From positions 1-9,069 of the forward strand of contig JASBTC010000409.1 in NCBI GenBank assembly GCA_030148625.1: DNA of 9,069 nt, written 5' to 3'. The notes under the pieces are model-generated. The model searched no databases and had not been told where the DNA came from. It saw nothing but the letters and a program-made list of their open reading frames with translations. The number at the start of each line of letters is the position of its first letter. The first letter of the stretch is position 1. This stretch comes from Sphingobium sp. (GTDB lineage Bacteria; Pseudomonadota; Alphaproteobacteria; Sphingomonadales; Sphingomonadaceae). A program made the translations under genes and the position numbers. This document shows, piece after piece, positions 5,984 through 9,069 of this stretch.

Positions 5984-7684
5984 TCAGCTTCGCCTGGAGA
6001 GCTTGTCCGCGATATCCTGCCTGAGCGCCGGCTTGCTGACCTTGCCGACCTTGGTGACGGGAAATGTCTGCACGATCTCGATATGGTCGGGGTGCTTGTA
6101 CCGCGCGAGCCCACGTTCCTTCAGATATAGGCTCAACGCCGCGACATCGGGCATCGCCTGCCCGACCTCCGGGATCACATAGGCGCAGACCCGCTCCCCA
6201 AACTCCCGGTCGGGCATTCCCACCACCGCGACCTCGCGCACCGAGGGATGATCGAGGACCGCGCGCTCGACTTCCTCGGCGCTGATCTTCTCGCCGCCCC
6301 GGTCGATATTGTCCTTGATGCGCCCTTCGAACGAATAGAAAATCTGCCCGTCGATCTCGTGCGCGCGCATGAGATCGCCCGAGCGGTAGAAGCCGTCGGC
6401 GGTGAATGCCTTTCCGTTATGCTCCTCGGCCTTGTAATAGCCCGCGATCGTATAGGGGCCCCTGCAACACAATTCGCCGACCTCACCGATCTCGACCGGC
6501 ACTTCGCTGCCGGGATGCAGGATCCTGATTTCGTCGGCCGGGCTGAGCGGCTGCCCCACCGTGGCGCCCCTTGCCCGGGCGGGATGGCCAGGCGTCGTTC
6601 GCATGCAAAGCCCCTCGCTCATGCCGAACAGGTGATGGCCGGGGACATTGAAGCTGCGCTCGACAAGATTGGTCTCACCGGCAGTGATCAGGTCGCGTAG
6701 CGATGACAGATCGTGATCCTGTGCGATGCCGGCATCGATGATCCGCACGATCAGGGGAATGCTGGCGACCGTCATGGTCACGCGATGCTCGGAGATCGCC
6801 CTCAGCATCGCCGAAGGATCGAGCGATTGCTGGACGATCACGCAGCCGCCGCGCAGATGCGCCGGTGGCGCGCCGCAGACGATCCCCGCATTGTGGATGA
6901 TCGGCAGCGGCCAATAGACCCGCACATCCCCGTCATAACCCGACGCGTCCGCCCAGGCCTCCATATTGTAGAGATATTCATTGTGGAAACGGGGAATGAT
7001 CTTGGGAATGCCCGTCGTTCCGCCCGACAATTGGAACATCGCGATGTCGAACGGGTCGATATCGAGCGCCGCCAGCCGCGCACGGGCAACCGCGGGATCC
7101 TGACTGCGGACCAGTGCCTCGAAGCCATGACCGCCTTCTGGCGGATCTCCACATATCGTGATGAGGAATTCCAGCGACGGGCATTTGCCGGCCATCGCGA
7201 GCGCAAAGTCCGGCAACTCGCCTCCGCGGAAATTCGCCTGGACGATATGCCCCCGCGCTTCGGTAAAATCGGCGATGAAGCCTATTTCCTGCTCCCGGTG
7301 ATTGGGGAGAGTCGCGATCGGAACGATGCCGGCCTTGAAACAGCCATAGAGGCAGAAGAACAGTTCCTCGACATTGCCGATCTGGAATATCATCCGGTCG
7401 CGCGGCTTCAGGCCAAGTTCGAGCAAGGCCGCGCCGAAGCAATCCGACATCGTGTCGAGCTGGCCATAGGTGTAGCGACGGCCGGACTCGCAGCCGATCA
7501 GCGCTATCCTGTCGGGCGCCTGGCGGGCGGCTTCGTGAAATGCCTGCCCCAGGGGCACATCCCCCAGAATGCCACGGTCATGATAGGCACGCAGACGTCC
7601 GGCGTCCGGATAAACCACACCCGGCAAAGGGTGACGAACCCCCACTGTGTCGACGATATCGTCTTCTTTCTGGCCAATTCGCAT
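5984..7684 (-). CDS. Aryl-acid adenylating enzyme (EntE/DhbE-like AMP/CoA ligase)
   Basis: This is a 566-residue cytosolic ANL-superfamily enzyme that adenylates an aromatic carboxylate with ATP and then passes it to a thiol (CoA or a carrier). The P-loop-like motif FQLSGGTTGIPKIIPR is at 217-232, FGMSEG at 353-358, YRSGDL at 433-438, and the hinge motif GRIKDNIDRGGEKIS at 454-468. The catalytic lysine is Lys548 in FPVTKVGKVSK. Overall it resembles the 2,3-dihydroxybenzoate ligases EntE and DhbE (about 540 residues). The pocket differs: HNAGIVC at 264-270 replaces EntE HNYAMSS, and Cys360 replaces the Val of EGLV. The carboxylate-facing His-Asn pair is kept. No carrier protein, NRPS or isochorismatase is nearby, so a catabolic CoA-ligase role paired with the downstream monooxygenase is favoured. 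ATG 7684 is chosen because AAGAGAGAG precedes it. GTG 7690 and ATG 7714 are in-frame alternatives. The gene lies 39 bases after the aminotransferase stop, probably in one transcript. Confidence 0.9.
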   Translation of the reverse strand: MRIGQKEDDIVDTVGVRHPLPGVVYPDAGRLRAYHDRGILGDVPLGQAFHEAARQAPDRIALIGCESGRRYTYGQLDTMSDCFGAALLELGLKPRDRMIFQIGNVEELFFCLYGCFKAGIVPIATLPNHREQEIGFIADFTEARGHIVQANFRGGELPDFALAMAGKCPSLEFLITICGDPPEGGHGFEALVRSQDPAVARARLAALDIDPFDIAMFQLSGGTTGIPKIIPRFHNEYLYNMEAWADASGYDGDVRVYWPLPIIHNAGIVCGAPPAHLRGGCVIVQQSLDPSAMLRAISEHRVTMTVASIPLIVRIIDAGIAQDHDLSSLRDLITAGETNLVERSFNVPGHHLFGMSEGLCMRTTPGHPARARGATVGQPLSPADEIRILHPGSEVPVEIGEVGELCCRGPYTIAGYYKAEEHNGKAFTADGFYRSGDLMRAHEIDGQIFYSFEGRIKDNIDRGGEKISAEEVERAVLDHPSVREVAVVGMPDREFGERVCAYVIPEVGQAMPDVAALSLYLKERGLARYKHPDHIEIVQTFPVTKVGKVSKPALRQDIADKLSRRS

Positions 7685-7689
7685 TTTCA

Positions 7690-7698
7690 CTCTCTCTT
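7690..7698 (-). promoter_or_regulatory. Purine-rich ribosome binding site deciding the ligase start
   Basis: AAGAGAGAG on the minus strand lies five bases before ATG 7684. The alternative ATG at 7714 has no purine-rich site and sits immediately behind a small hairpin, so the shorter ligase is preferred. The last G of this element also begins an in-frame GTG (7690). Confidence 0.5.
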
Positions 7699-7715
7699 GA
7701 ACCCGGACTTTCATG

Positions 7716-7731
7716 CGGACCGCTCAGTCCG
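7716..7731 (-). other. Small hairpin over the aminotransferase stop codon
   Basis: On the minus strand CGGAC and GTCCG form a perfect five-base-pair stem with a six-base loop that contains the aminotransferase TGA. It ends one base before the alternative ligase ATG at 7714. No T run follows, so it is not a terminator. It may be chance or may weakly affect coupling between the two genes. Confidence 0.25.
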
Positions 7732-9061
7732 TCTCCGCCAGCACGGCGGCCAGCACGTCGAAAATCTCGTCGATCTGCCCGGCCGTGATGATGAGCGGCG
7801 GCGCCAGAATGATGGCACCATGCTGACCGTGCAGCTGGATGCCACGCGCCCGACAGCGGCGCGCGATGCGCGATACCGGATCGGCTCCGTCCGCATCGGG
7901 CAGCAAATGGATACTGCCGCCAAGGCCGACGCCGTCGACACGGGCTATGCCGGGGTGGCCGGACAATGCCCGCAAACGCGCCTGGAATACGGGGATCACC
8001 GATCTGGCATGATCGAGTACGCCGCCGCTTTCCAACTCGGTCAGCGCGGCGGAGGCGATGCGCATCGCAACGGGGTGCATCGCCGTGGTTCCCGCGTGCG
8101 GAAATTCGCCGATAACCTCGCAAAACCCATCGACCGCTTCACCGATCCGCCGCGACGGCAGTGTCGCCGCGAGCGCCGCATATCCGGAGGTCAGCCCCTT
8201 GCCGAGGACAAGAATGTCGGGGTGGCAATCGAGCCAGGCGCTCGCAAAAACGGATCCGGTCCTGCCGCAACCGGTGATCACCTCGTCGAAGACGAGCAGG
8301 ATGCCGTGCCTGTCGAGAAGCGAGCGAAGACCGGTAAGATAGCCCGGCGGTGGAACATGGAATCCCTCGACGACCGGGATGGGCTCGATGATCATCGCGG
8401 CGATCGTCCCGGCGCCCTGCTGCGCGATCAGGTCCTCAACCTCTTGCAGCAGCCGATCGACAAAAGCGTGTTCGCTCTCGTCCGGATCGCCATAGAGCGC
8501 GATATTGGGGCTCGATACATGGTGGATCAGCGTGTCTTCCGGGCCGAACAATTCCTTCATCCCGAGCCCCCCGAGACAGGACGCGAATATCGTCGTCCCA
8601 TGCACGCTGCCGTGTCGGGCCAGCAGCTTTCGGCGTTCGGGCTGGCCGTTCGCCATGTGATAAAGCCAGGCCATCTTGACGGCCACTTCCACCGCTTCCG
8701 AACCCGAGTTCGAGAATGCGATGCGACCAAGTTCGAAGGGGGCGAGCGCCGCGAGTTGTTCGCACAGCATCACCGATGCATCGGTGCTGCAATTGTAGAG
8801 CGTGTGATAATAAGGAAGGATGCGCAGCTGCGTGGACGCCGCCTCGATGAGCGGCTGCGAACTGAAGCCCAGCGCGACATTCCATCCGCCGGAGATCGCG
8901 TCGATATAGCGGCGCCCCTCCATGTCGAAGACGTGGATTCCTTCACCCCGCACAATGACGAGGCCATCCTCGGGGGTCAGCTCGGACCATGGGCAATGCG
9001 CATGATATTGAACCGCGTGGCTGCGCTTCATGGTCGCCGTCATGGTGTCGATGCCGGTCAT
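7724..9061 (-). CDS. Class III PLP-dependent aminotransferase (omega-aminotransferase family)
   Basis: This is a 445-residue cytosolic fold-type I enzyme that would exchange an amino group between an amine or omega-amino acid and a keto acid. The phosphate-binding SNSGSEA is at 117-123, the cofactor Asp259 is in LVFDEVITGCGRTG (256-269), and the Schiff-base Lys288 is in LVLGKGLTSGY. The AGTTAMHP motif (323-330) supplies the second-subunit Thr, and the C-terminal ILAPPLIIT stretch is typical. Length and motif order are normal for the family. Two positions are unusual: the PLP-stacking aromatic of the YHG motif is Val153 (GSVHG), and the Arg commonly found before the APPL segment is His411. These suggest an atypical substrate or amino acceptor. 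The start at 9061 is the most upstream ATG in the window, with GAGAGA only two bases before it. ATG 9043 and 9031 are in-frame alternatives. It is followed by the ligase and presumably shares its transcript, so deamination of a precursor of the ligase's acid is a reasonable inference. Confidence 0.9.
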   Translation of the reverse strand: MTGIDTMTATMKRSHAVQYHAHCPWSELTPEDGLVIVRGEGIHVFDMEGRRYIDAISGGWNVALGFSSQPLIEAASTQLRILPYYHTLYNCSTDASVMLCEQLAALAPFELGRIAFSNSGSEAVEVAVKMAWLYHMANGQPERRKLLARHGSVHGTTIFASCLGGLGMKELFGPEDTLIHHVSSPNIALYGDPDESEHAFVDRLLQEVEDLIAQQGAGTIAAMIIEPIPVVEGFHVPPPGYLTGLRSLLDRHGILLVFDEVITGCGRTGSVFASAWLDCHPDILVLGKGLTSGYAALAATLPSRRIGEAVDGFCEVIGEFPHAGTTAMHPVAMRIASAALTELESGGVLDHARSVIPVFQARLRALSGHPGIARVDGVGLGGSIHLLPDADGADPVSRIARRCRARGIQLHGQHGAIILAPPLIITAGQIDEIFDVLAAVLAETD

Positions 9062-9069
9062 GATCTCTC

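Noticed and set aside
3556..7684. Siderophore biosynthesis and uptake locus (EntE-like ligase plus TonB receptor)
   Set aside because: No NRPS, carrier protein, phosphopantetheinyl transferase or isochorismate enzymes are present. The ligase pocket differs from 2,3-dihydroxybenzoate enzymes, and a ring hydroxylase and hydrolase fit catabolism better. It is not fully excluded.

Overview
The window is GC-rich (by eye, low to mid 60s percent) and is coding almost from end to end, with every credible gene on the minus strand. A sphingomonad-type TonB-dependent receptor, a TolB-propeller amidohydrolase and a set of aromatic-acid enzymes together suggest an alphaproteobacterium of the Sphingomonadales (Sphingomonas, Novosphingobium or Sphingobium). 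That placement is inferred from gene style and not from a marker gene.

In the direction of transcription (right to left) the order is: a class III PLP aminotransferase (9061-7724); an EntE/DhbE-like aryl-acid adenylating ligase (7684-5984); a 220-base gap holding a terminator-like hairpin and then a promoter with two inverted repeats; a TonB-dependent outer-membrane receptor (5763-3556); an alpha/beta hydrolase (3429-2152); a VioD/salicylyl-CoA-5-hydroxylase-like FAD monooxygenase (2155-983); and the N-terminal 328 residues of a TolB-propeller protein, probably of the amidohydrolase-fusion type, that runs off the left edge (986-1). The hydrolase/monooxygenase and monooxygenase/propeller junctions are both 4-base ATGA overlaps, so these three genes are translationally linked. 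No gap between genes exceeds 300 bases.

The best reading is a catabolic island for an aromatic, possibly nitrogen-containing, compound. The receptor would import the compound. The ligase would activate an aryl carboxylate as AMP and then as a CoA or other thioester. The monooxygenase would hydroxylate the ring of the thioester, and the alpha/beta hydrolase would release the acid. The aminotransferase and the amidohydrolase-like protein would remove amino or amide groups before or after these steps. The nearest known logic is CoA-dependent salicylate to gentisate conversion or anthraniloyl-CoA monooxygenation, but here the monooxygenase stands alone, without the fused reductase-like domain. 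The true substrate cannot be read from the sequence. No transcriptional regulator, ring-cleavage dioxygenase, RNA gene, mobile element or CRISPR array was seen.
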